Below, in pieces: positions 19,265 to 27,597 of a stretch of 64,000 nt of DNA. How positions within the stretch are numbered: the first letter of the stretch is position 1; each line of letters opens with the position of its first letter. Both the position numbers and the translations under genes were made by a program. This DNA is from Bradyrhizobium erythrophlei (lineage in GTDB: Bacteria > Pseudomonadota > Alphaproteobacteria > Rhizobiales > Xanthobacteraceae). A model generated the notes under the pieces. That model saw only the letters and a program-made list of their open reading frames with translations, had not been told where the DNA came from and did no database searches. The DNA lies in contig FSRD01000001.1 of the NCBI GenBank assembly GCA_900129675.1, positions 5,941,501 through 6,005,500 on the forward strand, read 5' to 3'.

Positions 19265-19429
19265 CTATTCGACGATCCAAACGCCTTTGCCGTTGAGGGC
19301 CTCGATTAGGTGCTCAATGTCGTCGTCTGTCATTGCGGCAGGGATCAATTCGCTAAATTGGTCGACCGAAATTTCCCCGACTTCATTGGCGAGGTTGACC
19401 ATTTTTTGGATGACGTCCGACCAATCCAT
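19265..19429 (-). CDS. small protein resembling sigma-70 region 1.1
   Basis: The 54-residue product from ATG 19429 (MDWSDVIQKMVNLANEVGEI...) follows the pattern of the sigma-70 region 1.1 fold: helix, a turn with 'SVDQFSELIP', a helix TDDDIEHLIEALNGKG, and a final WIVE strand. No sigma core domains follow. The frame is open further upstream to 19528, but that part is not protein-like. Region-1.1-like stand-alone proteins are known, and a DNA-mimic or polymerase-binding role would be a guess. The match is by pattern only. Confidence 0.5.
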   Translation of the reverse strand: MDWSDVIQKMVNLANEVGEISVDQFSELIPAAMTDDDIEHLIEALNGKGVWIVE

Positions 19430-19529
19430 TTTGATCGCATCCCGCGGCGGCCTTGAACATATCTCACCGGTTCCATGTCGGGATCCCATAAGTTCAGCGG
19501 CCATCGGGAAGGGCTTGACTAGGTGCAAA

Positions 19530-19812
19530 AAAATGCTGCGCGCCGGCTTGGTACAGACTTGGAAAATGGTTTCGTGGCCTCATCAGCCGGCACATCAACT
19601 TTTGAATCTGACCGTTGTCTTGCGGAAGCGCTGCGCCGTTCTATGCAAACCTTGATCGCCGACCAATCTTCGGACCGCGATGCCTTATCAATTCTTCTTT
19701 AAGAGCGACAGAAGCCGCCAAGCCGTTCACATTTTCCAAAGCTAAAATGCTCCAGCAATCGTCTTCCATCGCGGACGATACACGTTTGGGGTTGCTAGAG
19801 GTTTGATGGAGT
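19530..19812. other. gene-poor stretch
   Basis: I see no supported gene, RNA or repeat between the region-1.1-like gene and the small gene ending at 19813. Short frames here lack ribosome sites and recognisable sequence. Confidence 0.4.
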
Positions 19813-19986
19813 TCACACACGATACGGAATTCTTTCTTTGAATGGGTGAGACTGCTTGAGTTGCTTCCATTCCTCTGCTTCTGCTCGCCAGTATTCCATC
19901 AGTGAGTATTCCATTTCCGCTCGGGCAAGCGCAGCCAGCTCACGGCACATGGCCTCCAACGCTGCGAATTGTTTCTTTGAATACAT
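19813..19986 (-). CDS. small Glu/Ala-rich helical protein, unknown function
   Basis: The 57-residue product (MYSKKQFAALEAMCRELAAL... ending PFKERIPYRV) looks fully helical and acidic in the middle (EMEYSLMEYWRAEAEEWKQL). ATG 19986 has GGAG about six bases upstream, which is why the longer frame to 20121 is not used. No family recognised. Confidence 0.6.
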   Translation of the reverse strand: MYSKKQFAALEAMCRELAALARAEMEYSLMEYWRAEAEEWKQLKQSHPFKERIPYRV

Positions 19987-20430
19987 GGGCTCTCCAGTCG
20001 TTGCTTTACTAATCATTTTCTTAACAACGACAACCGACGATGATGTAACGCGACTTGACACGTGCGTGAGTATGTTTCCGGATATGATATCCACATGATA
20101 AACCCGAGCGCTTTGGTACAATTGAGAGGTACAAGAATGAAAAATAATTTATGGAAAAAGAAGATTTGAGTTCCGTGCGAACACGAGGGAACAGGTTTTA
20201 TTGCAGTAGCAGATGACGGTGGTGAAGGTATTGAGCACGTTGAGTGCGGACAGCACCATCCGGCTTTCAAAGACGCTCCGAGCGTTGACGAGCTCATTCT
20301 CCGAAACCGGCTTATTCTACGAAGGGGACCGCAGTTCGGATTTATACGGCGAGGATTACACCGCACAAAGGTCAGAAACTTGGTCAATCAACGCCCACCG
20401 CTTTTACGACCTCATCCTCCAAGGTCGGTG

Positions 20431-20547
20431 CACTCGCAAGCCTATCTGAACAAAGTGGCTCGTCAGCTCAACGAACGACCACGTGAGACCTTGCAATTTG
20501 AAACCCCAGCAGAGAGCTTTAGCGCCTGTGTTGCGTCGACCGGTTGA
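20431..20547 (+). pseudogene. C-terminal remnant of an IS30-family transposase
   Basis: The stretch reads AYLNKVARQLNERPRETL, then LQFETPAESFSACVASTG and a stop, the characteristic end of IS30 transposases. Upstream sequence (20122-20430) does not continue the gene, and I see nothing else supportable there. Confidence 0.8.
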
Positions 20548-20685
20548 GCCGGCAGCCCAGAGACGGACACGGGAACGCACCCCTCCTGTCTGTATGCTCT
20601 TGAACGTATAACCATCGCGCCTCAGCTGGCGCTGGCGGCGACCGCGGACGTAGTTCGCGGTCGCGATCTTGAAGCGCCGCGTCGG

Positions 20686-22089
20686 TCAGAGCGTGCGAAG
20701 GAACTCGACCAGATCCCGCTTCTCCTCGCCGGTCAGCTTGGTGCCGAGCACCAAATTGAAGAACTCGACCGTATCATCGAGCGTCAGCAGGCGCCCGTCG
20801 TGCAAATAGGGCGGCGAATCCTTGATGCCGCGCAGCGGGAAGGTCTTGACGGCTCCGTCACCGACTTCACTCATGCCGTTGATCATCTCCGGCTTGAAGA
20901 AGCGCTCGGTCTTGAGATCATGCATCAGGTTGTCGGTGTAATAGGGCGCGGCGTGGCAGGCACTGCACCGGCCCTTGCCGAAGAAGACCTCCTGGCCGCG
21001 CAGTTCGGCTTGCGTGGCCTTGGTCGGATCGAGCCTGCCGAACACGTCGAGCTTCGGGGCCGGCGGGAAGCCCAGTTCCTCCTGGAACTCAGCCATCAAG
21101 CCGACCTGGCTGATCCGATCGAGCGGGTTCAGACCCTTCTTGGCAGCGATCACGTGGTCACCGTCGAAATAGGCTCCTGCCTGTTCAAATTGGGTGAAAT
21201 CCTCGATGGTCTTGAGCGCGCGCTGCGAGCCGAACAGCCGCTGGATTTGCACGCCGCGCAGCGTCGGGGTGACGATCCGATGGCGAGATTCCTCTGGACG
21301 GGCATCGGGAGCCAGGTGCGTGGCCTTGTTGGTGTGGCCGTTCGAGTGGCAGTCGAAGCACGTTGCGCCGCGGCTCGGCTTCTCGGAGCGGCGGTCCTCC
21401 GTCAGGTTGAACTGCTGCTGCGGGAACGCCGTGACGAGCAGGCGCAGCCCTTCCAGCTGCTTGGGAGGGATAATGCCGTTAAACAGCTCGTAATAGTTCT
21501 CGATGGTGACGAGCTTGCCTTGCGTGACGTCGCCGAGGTCGGTGCGCTGATTGAGATACATCGGTGGCGGGAACTCCGGCAAGAAGTGGTCGGGGATGTC
21601 ATACTCGACGTCGAAGCGCGTGAGATCGCGTCCTTCCTGCCGTTTGATCTCGTCGATCAGGAAGTGCGGAAACACGAAGCCGCCTGCCGAATGCTTCGGA
21701 TGGGGTAACGGATAGAATCCTTTGGGAAACGCGTTCTGCTCGCGAATCTGCTCCGGGCTCATAGCCGCAAGAGCCTCCCAGGTCGTTCCCGCCGGAAGCT
21801 TGACGCGAACCCCTTCCTGCACCGCCTTGTTGCGGTCCATCGTAACCCCTGTGGCGGGCCGGTTGCTCAGGTCGTACCGCTCGTTGAGAAGCGCCATGTG
21901 CTCGCGCGTGACTTCGGGCTTTTGGGCGGACAGCCTGGAAAAGATCGCCGAGAACGGCTCCTCGATCTCCACCTGCATATAGCTCGACTTGCCGCGGGGG
22001 CCTTGCTGCGCGTAGGCAAAGCCGCACGCAAGGATGACGGAGGCAGCTGCCACTCCGGCCAAAAGTTTTCGGGTTTTCGCTAGGATCAT
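20686..22089 (-). CDS. di-haem cytochrome c peroxidase-like (MauG/CcpA superfamily) protein
   Basis: This periplasmic protein has 467 residues. A signal peptide (LLAGVAAASVILACGFAYA) is followed by two haem c sites, CFDCH and CSACH, the second in the usual GRCSACHAAPYYTDN context. A C-terminal motif PPYLHDGRLLTLDDTVEFF, typical of the superfamily, is also present. ATG 22089 is chosen because AAGGAGAGAG precedes it. The HD-domain gene lies immediately upstream, and both genes share a ~90-bp leader and similar first residues (MILAKTRKLL/MIQAKSRKLM). Peroxidase or oxidase activity is a family inference; substrate unknown. Confidence 0.88.
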   Translation of the reverse strand: MILAKTRKLLAGVAAASVILACGFAYAQQGPRGKSSYMQVEIEEPFSAIFSRLSAQKPEVTREHMALLNERYDLSNRPATGVTMDRNKAVQEGVRVKLPAGTTWEALAAMSPEQIREQNAFPKGFYPLPHPKHSAGGFVFPHFLIDEIKRQEGRDLTRFDVEYDIPDHFLPEFPPPMYLNQRTDLGDVTQGKLVTIENYYELFNGIIPPKQLEGLRLLVTAFPQQQFNLTEDRRSEKPSRGATCFDCHSNGHTNKATHLAPDARPEESRHRIVTPTLRGVQIQRLFGSQRALKTIEDFTQFEQAGAYFDGDHVIAAKKGLNPLDRISQVGLMAEFQEELGFPPAPKLDVFGRLDPTKATQAELRGQEVFFGKGRCSACHAAPYYTDNLMHDLKTERFFKPEMINGMSEVGDGAVKTFPLRGIKDSPPYLHDGRLLTLDDTVEFFNLVLGTKLTGEEKRDLVEFLRTL

Positions 22090-22130
22090 CGCTCTCTCCT
22101 TGATGTTCCCCCCTTGATGGAACAGCACGA

Positions 22131-22151
22131 CGCCCAAGCCAGGCTCGGGCG
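22131..22151 (-). promoter_or_regulatory. leader hairpin upstream of the peroxidase gene
   Basis: On the RNA (minus) strand two 9-base arms pair around a 3-base loop, with one G-U pair. It lies 42 bases upstream of the start codon, within a leader duplicated upstream of the HD gene (23042-23062). There the pair at the same position is A-U, so pairing is preserved. No U-tract follows, so it is not a standard terminator. Confidence 0.55.
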
Positions 22152-22170
22152 TGCGGATAGTCAGCGCTTT

Positions 22171-22995
22171 TCATACCGAGTTTTGGAACGGCGAATTCTG
22201 GACCTGATCATAGAAGTTGCGCCGCCTGTAGTTGCGGATGAAGTGCGAGCAGATGTCTTCGTTGCAGGTATACTCGGTCGTTTCGGGCTTGTGTTCGAAG
22301 CCGTGAAAGAACGCCTCCGCGATTTCCTGCTTGAAATTGACTCGCGGAAACTGGCTGACCACTCGCGTCCGAACGTCTTCGGGAAAGGTTTCGTACCCGA
22401 CGCCGAGTGAATCCAGCGCCACGCCGTTGTATAGTAGTTCCACTTCCAAGGGCTTGTACGCTGCAATGCCGGGCGTGGTGTGAAGCGATATCGCGTCCCA
22501 AGCCGTCTGAATACGGGCGCTGGGCACGCCATGATGTTCGAGAAACTGACGCACCGCGTTTGCACCATCGACTTCGAAACGGTCAGTGGCGCTACTAAAC
22601 TTCTTAAGCAGACCCAAATCGTGGAAGGCAGCGCAGATGAACACAAGCTCCACGTCGAACTTCTGTCCCGTTTGGCGCCCCATCTCGTTTGCCCAGAAGA
22701 ACACGCGATGCGAATGGTTGATCAACACCGGCGTGCTGAATTCTCGCAGTAACCCGACCGCCTCACGAGTCATTTGAGTGTCGGGAACCCCGGGCTCCAC
22801 ATGCTGAAACTGGGGCGAAGGAGTTGGAACCGGAAGAATGGTCTTGGGACGACGAAATGTTGGCGGCTCCTCAACAGGCTGACCGGCAGCTCGCTCACTG
22901 AACTGACTACTGACTGCAATCGCACCCGCTGTGGTCGAAGACGCCTTTAGAAACGCGCGGCGATGCATTAATTTTCGAGACTTCGCTTGGATCAT
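22171..22995 (-). CDS. Tat-exported HD-domain protein (predicted metal-dependent phosphohydrolase)
   Basis: The 274-residue protein starts at ATG 22995 behind AAGGAGAGAG. A twin-arginine signal (MHRRAFLKASSTTAGAIA) is followed by an HD domain with His94 (INHSHRVFFWAN), His125-Asp126 (CAAFHDLGLLKK) and a downstream His in ISLHTTPGIA. HD proteins hydrolyse phosphoesters of nucleotides or small molecules, usually in the cytoplasm, so an exported one is unusual. It is followed 80 bp later by the exported peroxidase-like gene, and the two may act together in the periplasm. A decayed relative is at 8120-8403. Confidence 0.85.
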   Translation of the reverse strand: MIQAKSRKLMHRRAFLKASSTTAGAIAVSSQFSERAAGQPVEEPPTFRRPKTILPVPTPSPQFQHVEPGVPDTQMTREAVGLLREFSTPVLINHSHRVFFWANEMGRQTGQKFDVELVFICAAFHDLGLLKKFSSATDRFEVDGANAVRQFLEHHGVPSARIQTAWDAISLHTTPGIAAYKPLEVELLYNGVALDSLGVGYETFPEDVRTRVVSQFPRVNFKQEIAEAFFHGFEHKPETTEYTCNEDICSHFIRNYRRRNFYDQVQNSPFQNSV

Positions 22996-23041
22996 GGCTC
23001 TCTCCTTGAGGTTTTCCCCCTCGATGGAATAGCCCAGCGCT

Positions 23042-23062
23042 CGCCCAAGCGGTGCTTGGGCG
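23042..23062 (-). promoter_or_regulatory. leader hairpin upstream of the HD-domain gene
   Basis: A perfect 9-bp inverted repeat (CGCCCAAGC / GCTTGGGCG, 3-base loop) lies 47 bases before the start codon. It corresponds exactly to the hairpin at 22131-22151 in the paralogous leader. Flanking bases (the CTCTCTCCTTGA run and GTCAGCGCTT) are also shared between 22080-22171 and 22988-23082. Confidence 0.55.
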
Positions 23063-23315
23063 TGGAAATTGTCAGCGCTTCTTGCACCGGCGATAAAGGA
23101 ATGCCGGTTGGTAGGTATGCCCGCCGATAGCACGATCGTCGCCCATTACTCGCACTTGGCAGCCTCGGCGTGCTCCGTTCACAGGGCGGGTTTGCACATA
23201 AAGTAGCGCTAAAAATCGAAATGGAAGTGCGTGCCGCCATTTTTTTTCGATCTTTCGTCAGTCACACTGACTTTTTTCAAAAACCACTATAACCGCAACA
23301 CACCGTATACGAGCC

Positions 23316-23426
23316 TCAACGAGATTCACCTCGACGGAGTTCGCGATAGGTAAGCCCCGAGAAGTTCGCGCCGATGTCGGATTCAGTAACCATGCTGACG
23401 CCAAAGCCGGCGGCGATCAATCCCGT
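23316..23426 (-). pseudogene. C-terminal remnant of a LysR-family regulator
   Basis: The segment reads GLIAAGFGVSMVTESDIG and ends FSGLTYRELRRGES before a stop, matching the effector-binding C-terminus of LysR proteins. No HTH is nearby. The region 23083-23315 holds nothing else that I can support. Confidence 0.5.
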
Positions 23427-23461
23427 ACGCTACCCTGGGCCAGGCCTTCCAGAGCCTGTCT

Positions 23462-23562
23462 CCCTCCCTCCCTCAGCGGCGGGAATACGTAGCTCAAGAG
23501 ATCGTTCACGAGAGCCTCCTGCCAGGAGGACTACTTTAGTACACTGACTAGGTTACGTTTCC
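23462..23562 (-). pseudogene. decayed duplicate of the giant kinase 5' end
   Basis: Direct repeat copy B of 19005-19100. Translated in the matching frame it gives KRNLVSVLK, a stop, then SSWQEALVNDLLSYVFPPLR, against the same residues in the giant kinase. The TTG start context and AGGAGG-type sequences survive, but homology ends after about 100 bp. Confidence 0.75.
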
Positions 23563-23972
23563 GATCGTCGCGGCGCTTTCTTGATCAGCGCACGGGTGCG
23601 GTCAACGATGTCGCCAGTGCGCATTCCGTCCTTGACGATACAAGCGAGCAACCGCCGGACTGCTTCCGTATCTGTCGGCTGGGCGAGGAGCAGCCGCAGA
23701 GCGGCTTCGGCGTTCATGACGACAGCGCTGATCGGCTGGTTGATTTCGGCAATCGACGCCGATAGCTGCCCTAGGATCCCGACCTGGTTCGCGGACGCCA
23801 ACTCCGTCTGAGTTTCGTGACAGCGCGGCTCGCTGTCGCTCGCGGGCTGCTCCGGGGCGCTCCATGCCGACTCGGGCTCCTCCGCGATGATGACGGGCGG
23901 AGGGTTCGGGTGGAACCCCTTGGCAAACACGGCTGCGGTAACGGCGCTGGCCTCGCGTACGGCGTTGGGCAT
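23553..23972 (-). CDS. HisKA-only protein lacking the phospho-accepting histidine
   Basis: The 139-residue product from ATG 23972 has GGAGGTG as ribosome site. An unstructured N-terminus (1-75) precedes a HisKA dimerisation helix reading LGQLSASIAEINQPISAVV; relatives have SIAHEINQP, so exactly one codon, the His, is missing. There is no HATPase domain: the frame ends at the junction with the kinase-5'-end duplicate, whose bases supply the last codons. It cannot autophosphorylate. It could be a decaying gene or a dimerisation-only inhibitor of related kinases. Confidence 0.65.
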   Translation of the reverse strand: MPNAVREASAVTAAVFAKGFHPNPPPVIIAEEPESAWSAPEQPASDSEPRCHETQTELASANQVGILGQLSASIAEINQPISAVVMNAEAALRLLLAQPTDTEAVRRLLACIVKDGMRTGDIVDRTRALIKKAPRRSET

Positions 23973-24182
23973 GGCACACCTCCGAACTTGGGTGGTGTAG
24001 CCGCTCCCGGAGGGCGATTCCTTAGGGCCGACCTTAAGAATTATTAAATTACGGCTGTCCCGATGAGGTCGCCTGGCTGACTCTCAAAGACCACACCTGT
24101 CGCCCAGCCTACCAACCGTGGGGCTCCGATCCCGACTGGCGCAGATGCTCGCGGTGCATGGTTACCGTGAACGGTCGTACGT

Positions 24183-27140
24183 TTGACAATACCGGTCGGT
24201 TTCGCAGTGACCGCAGGCTATACGAAAGGCAAAACTTCAGCCTGTCTAATCCGCGAGGCCGGGGTGTCTGAAGCAAGCGCCAATCTCGTCTATGCGTGCG
24301 ATCAATGGGAGATCGACCTCGGCCGGCGGGAACTCCGGTCGCGCGGGATTCCCGTGCCGCTCGGCGGCCGGGCCTTCGAGGTCATCACGGTCCTGGTGCA
24401 ATCGGCCAGCGAGTTCGTCACCAAGGACCATTTGATGGAACGGGTGTGGCCGGGCGCGGTCGTCGGCGAAGGTACGCTCCACGTTCACATCTCGGCGGTC
24501 CGCAAGGCGTTAGGCCCTGATCGAGCCATGCTGAAGACGGTCTCCGGTCGCGGCTATCGCCTGCTCGGGAGCTGGACCCCTCAGCAGCGCGAAGGGACCG
24601 CCGCGCCGGTCTTTTCACCCCTGACCCGCACATCCGGAGCGCCACCGGCGAATAATTTTCCCCCGCTCATTAATCGCCTGATCGGTCGGGCCGCGGCCGC
24701 GCAGTTTGTGCGAGACCTCGTCTCTGCCTATCGGGTGGTGACCTTGACGGGCCCCGGTGGCATCGGGAAGACCGCCTTGGCCATCAAAGCCGTTCGTTAC
24801 TTACTCCCCGACTTTGAAGACGGGGGGTGGATCGTCGAACTCGCCTCGCTGTCCGACCCCGGCCTTGTCCCGTCCACGGTATCCAGCACACTCGGGCTGA
24901 AGCTCGCCGGCGAGATTTCGGCGGAGTCTGTCGCTCGCGCCATTGGTGGAAGACATCTTCTGCTTGTGCTCGATAATTGCGAGCACGTCATCGACGCGGT
25001 GGCGCACCTGGCCGAGACCCTCACGCGCTTGTGTCCGCGCACCACGATTGTGGCAACCAGCCGCGAAGTCCTGCGGATCGACGGCGAGTCCGTCTATCGC
25101 GTTCCGCCGCTCGACGTGCCTGCTCCCGGGCAAGCGGCGCCGGACTACATACTTCAATACAGCGCGGTGGAGCTGTTCGTCGCCAGGACAAAAGCGCTGA
25201 ACGCAGGCTTCTCGCCGCACGCCGAAGACCTCGCGTCGATTGCCACGATCTGTCGACACCTCGACGGCATACCGCTCGCTATCGAGTTCGCGGCGGCTCG
25301 CGCCGCGGTTCTCAGCGTTCAGGGGGTAGTCGCCGGCTTGCGCGATCGCTTCGCGCTGTTGACGGCCGGCCGCCGTACGGCGCTTCCGCGGCACCGGACA
25401 CTTCGCGCGACGCTCGATTGGAGCCATGAGCTGCTGCCGGAAACAGAGCGGCGGTTGCTGCGGCGCCTGGCCGTCTTCCCCGGCGGATTCACCATCGATG
25501 CCGCCGCCGCCGTCATGACGGATACCGGATTCGATGCGTCGGCGTTGCTGGACGGCATCGCCAATCTCGTCGCAAAATCATGGGTGGCGCTGGACAAATC
25601 GGGCGCCGCCGCCCGCTGGACTCTGCTGGAAACGATCCGTGCCTACGCGCTCGAGAAGCTTGTGGAGAGTGGCGAAAGCGACGACGCTCAGAGACGGCAC
25701 GCAGCGTTTTTTCGCGATCTCTTCGCACCGCAGGCGCGAGGCGTCAGATCGTCTTTATCGGATGAGAACTTGGCGCGCCATGTCGGAGAGATCGACAACG
25801 TTCGCGCGGCGCTCGACTGGTCCTTCTCCTCGGCCGGAGACCAGGCGATCGGCATCGACCTCACAGCCGCCTATGCGCCGGTCTGGCGACACCTGTCGCT
25901 GATGAGTGAATGCCGCGAGCGATGCGAACGCGCGCTGCTCAGTCTTGAACCGCATGTGACCGCGAACATGCCGCTGCGAATGGAGCTGCAGATAAACCTC
26001 GCGAGCGCGGTCTTCATCACGATGGGCCCCCCAGAACAGGCAAAAACTCTCCTGATCGAGGCACTCGAAACTGCCGATGCGCTGAATGATCTCAATGCGC
26101 AGGCGGGGGCTCTGTCGATGCTGATATCCATTTACTTCTCTCGCGGGGAATACGGTAGGGCGCAGATCGCGGCGGAACGGATCGAGCAAATTGCTCATCG
26201 TATTGGCGACCCGATACACCTCCGCTTCGCCTATCAGCAAATGGCCGCCACGCTTCTCACGAGAGGCAGATCTCGCGAGGCCCAGCAATATTTGGAACGC
26301 GTTCTTCGATCTCCCGCCGCGTCGGGGGATCCCCGAGACGCGATTTATTACAATTCGAACGACCATGCGGCGGACCGGGCGACGTTGGCTGGGGCGCTCT
26401 GGATGCAGGGTTTCGCGGAACAGGCGGTCAATGAGGCTCGCCTGAGCCTGAAAGAGCTGCAAGGCGCAGATCACCCACTCCTGCTTTGTCGGACACTGTA
26501 CGGCATCAGCCGCATGTCAACGATGACAGGTGACTTCGCAACCGCCGATCGGGAGATCGCGCGCTTGATCGAGGTGGCCAAAGGTTCGAACGCGCACCTC
26601 TGGGAGACCGCGGCTCACTTCCTGAAAGGGAAGTTGTTGGTCGAACGCGGCGAGTTCGCGCAAGGCCTGCTGGTGTTGCGCGATGCCTTCGAGACGTCGG
26701 ACCGAACCGGGTGGCACATATCGTATGAGGAGTACAAGGGCGCTCTCGCGTTAGGGCTTGCCGGGACAGGGCGGCTCGACGAGGCTCTCATTGCCCTGGA
26801 CGACGCGATGGCGACCGACCGCAAGGGCGCGGACGGGCGCGGGTGGTATGCCCCTGAGTTGCTCCGCATCAAAGGCGAAGTTCTGCTCCAGCAAGCGGCC
26901 GATCAACTCGTCTTGGCGGCCGAAGATTGCTTTACCCAGGCGGCCCAAATGGCCCGCGAGCAGGGCGCTCTATTTTGGGAGCTGCGGGCCGCCCTCAGCG
27001 TTGCCCGTTTGAGGGTGAGTCTAGGTCGCCACTACGAGGCTAGAGCACCGCTTGCATCGGTTTATGATCGGTTCACCGAAGGTTTCGCGACCGCGGATTT
27101 GCAGGCCGCCCGCACCTTGCTTGACGGGCTGCCGCCGTAA
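24183..27140 (+). CDS. OmpR-type winged-helix STAND ATPase regulator with TPR tail
   Basis: The 985-residue protein has an N-terminal OmpR/PhoB-type winged helix (about 36-128, ending SGRGYRLLG). A STAND/NB-ARC ATPase follows (Walker A GPGGIGKT 190-197, Walker B LLLVLDNCEH, later GIPLAIEFAAAR), then a long TPR-like helical region. This is the architecture of AfsR/MalT-like signal-gated transcription regulators: the TPR part senses a ligand, the ATPase oligomerises, the winged helix binds DNA. The TTG at 24183 opens the frame; GTG 24265, with GAGG just upstream, is an equally good start and removes about 27 unconserved residues. It stands alone, with no promoter assigned. Confidence 0.9.
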   Translation: MTIPVGFAVTAGYTKGKTSACLIREAGVSEASANLVYACDQWEIDLGRRELRSRGIPVPLGGRAFEVITVLVQSASEFVTKDHLMERVWPGAVVGEGTLHVHISAVRKALGPDRAMLKTVSGRGYRLLGSWTPQQREGTAAPVFSPLTRTSGAPPANNFPPLINRLIGRAAAAQFVRDLVSAYRVVTLTGPGGIGKTALAIKAVRYLLPDFEDGGWIVELASLSDPGLVPSTVSSTLGLKLAGEISAESVARAIGGRHLLLVLDNCEHVIDAVAHLAETLTRLCPRTTIVATSREVLRIDGESVYRVPPLDVPAPGQAAPDYILQYSAVELFVARTKALNAGFSPHAEDLASIATICRHLDGIPLAIEFAAARAAVLSVQGVVAGLRDRFALLTAGRRTALPRHRTLRATLDWSHELLPETERRLLRRLAVFPGGFTIDAAAAVMTDTGFDASALLDGIANLVAKSWVALDKSGAAARWTLLETIRAYALEKLVESGESDDAQRRHAAFFRDLFAPQARGVRSSLSDENLARHVGEIDNVRAALDWSFSSAGDQAIGIDLTAAYAPVWRHLSLMSECRERCERALLSLEPHVTANMPLRMELQINLASAVFITMGPPEQAKTLLIEALETADALNDLNAQAGALSMLISIYFSRGEYGRAQIAAERIEQIAHRIGDPIHLRFAYQQMAATLLTRGRSREAQQYLERVLRSPAASGDPRDAIYYNSNDHAADRATLAGALWMQGFAEQAVNEARLSLKELQGADHPLLLCRTLYGISRMSTMTGDFATADREIARLIEVAKGSNAHLWETAAHFLKGKLLVERGEFAQGLLVLRDAFETSDRTGWHISYEEYKGALALGLAGTGRLDEALIALDDAMATDRKGADGRGWYAPELLRIKGEVLLQQAADQLVLAAEDCFTQAAQMAREQGALFWELRAALSVARLRVSLGRHYEARAPLASVYDRFTEGFATADLQAARTLLDGLPP

Positions 27141-27163
27141 CGCATGACGTTGGGAGAAGCGCG

Positions 27164-27342
27164 GTGAGTGCAGACTCCCTTTCGCGTATCGTCGCCGCCG
27201 CACTGTCGGATTCGTTGGGGGTGCCGGTGATTGTCGATGCCAAGCCCGGCGCAGGCGGCAATATCGCTTCGGAATTCGTATCGCGCGCGACACCCGACGG
27301 CTGCACGATCATCCTGCTCACGGGTGGTCACGCCGTTTCCAT
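27164..27342 (+). pseudogene. remnant of a TctC/Bug-type solute-binding protein
   Basis: About 60 codons read SLSRIVAAALSDSLGVPVIV, then DAKPGAGGNIASEFVSRATP and GCTIILLTGGHAV, the first lobe of tripartite tricarboxylate transporter receptors. The signal peptide and the remaining 240 residues are missing, and the sequence beyond 27342 is unrelated. Confidence 0.7.
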
Positions 27343-27542
27343 TCCGGAGGGCTATAGCCCGAATACCCGACGTGATAGGCATACTAGACAAGCGGCCATA
27401 CAATCGCGAGCCCCACTATGCCTGCGAAGACTGCCTCGCGCGGCTCCAATACCCCATGCCACTCTGGCTCTCTCATCGCGGGTCCTAGCTACTTTCCGGC
27501 GCAAAATTGACGTTTCCGGGATTGAGGTCAGTTGGTTGCCGC

Positions 27543-27572
27543 AAAACAAAACCCGCCGGGGTGAGCGGCGGG
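27543..27572 (-). terminator. rho-independent terminator behind the ISNCY transposase
   Basis: On the minus strand CCCGCCG pairs with CGGCGGG around a 7-base loop and is followed by GTTTTGTTTT-like sequence, about 25 bp after the transposase stop. It lies inside the element, so it also limits read-through into the flank. Confidence 0.8.
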
Positions 27573-27597
27573 CCCGAGTTGGCTTAGATTGAGGCGC

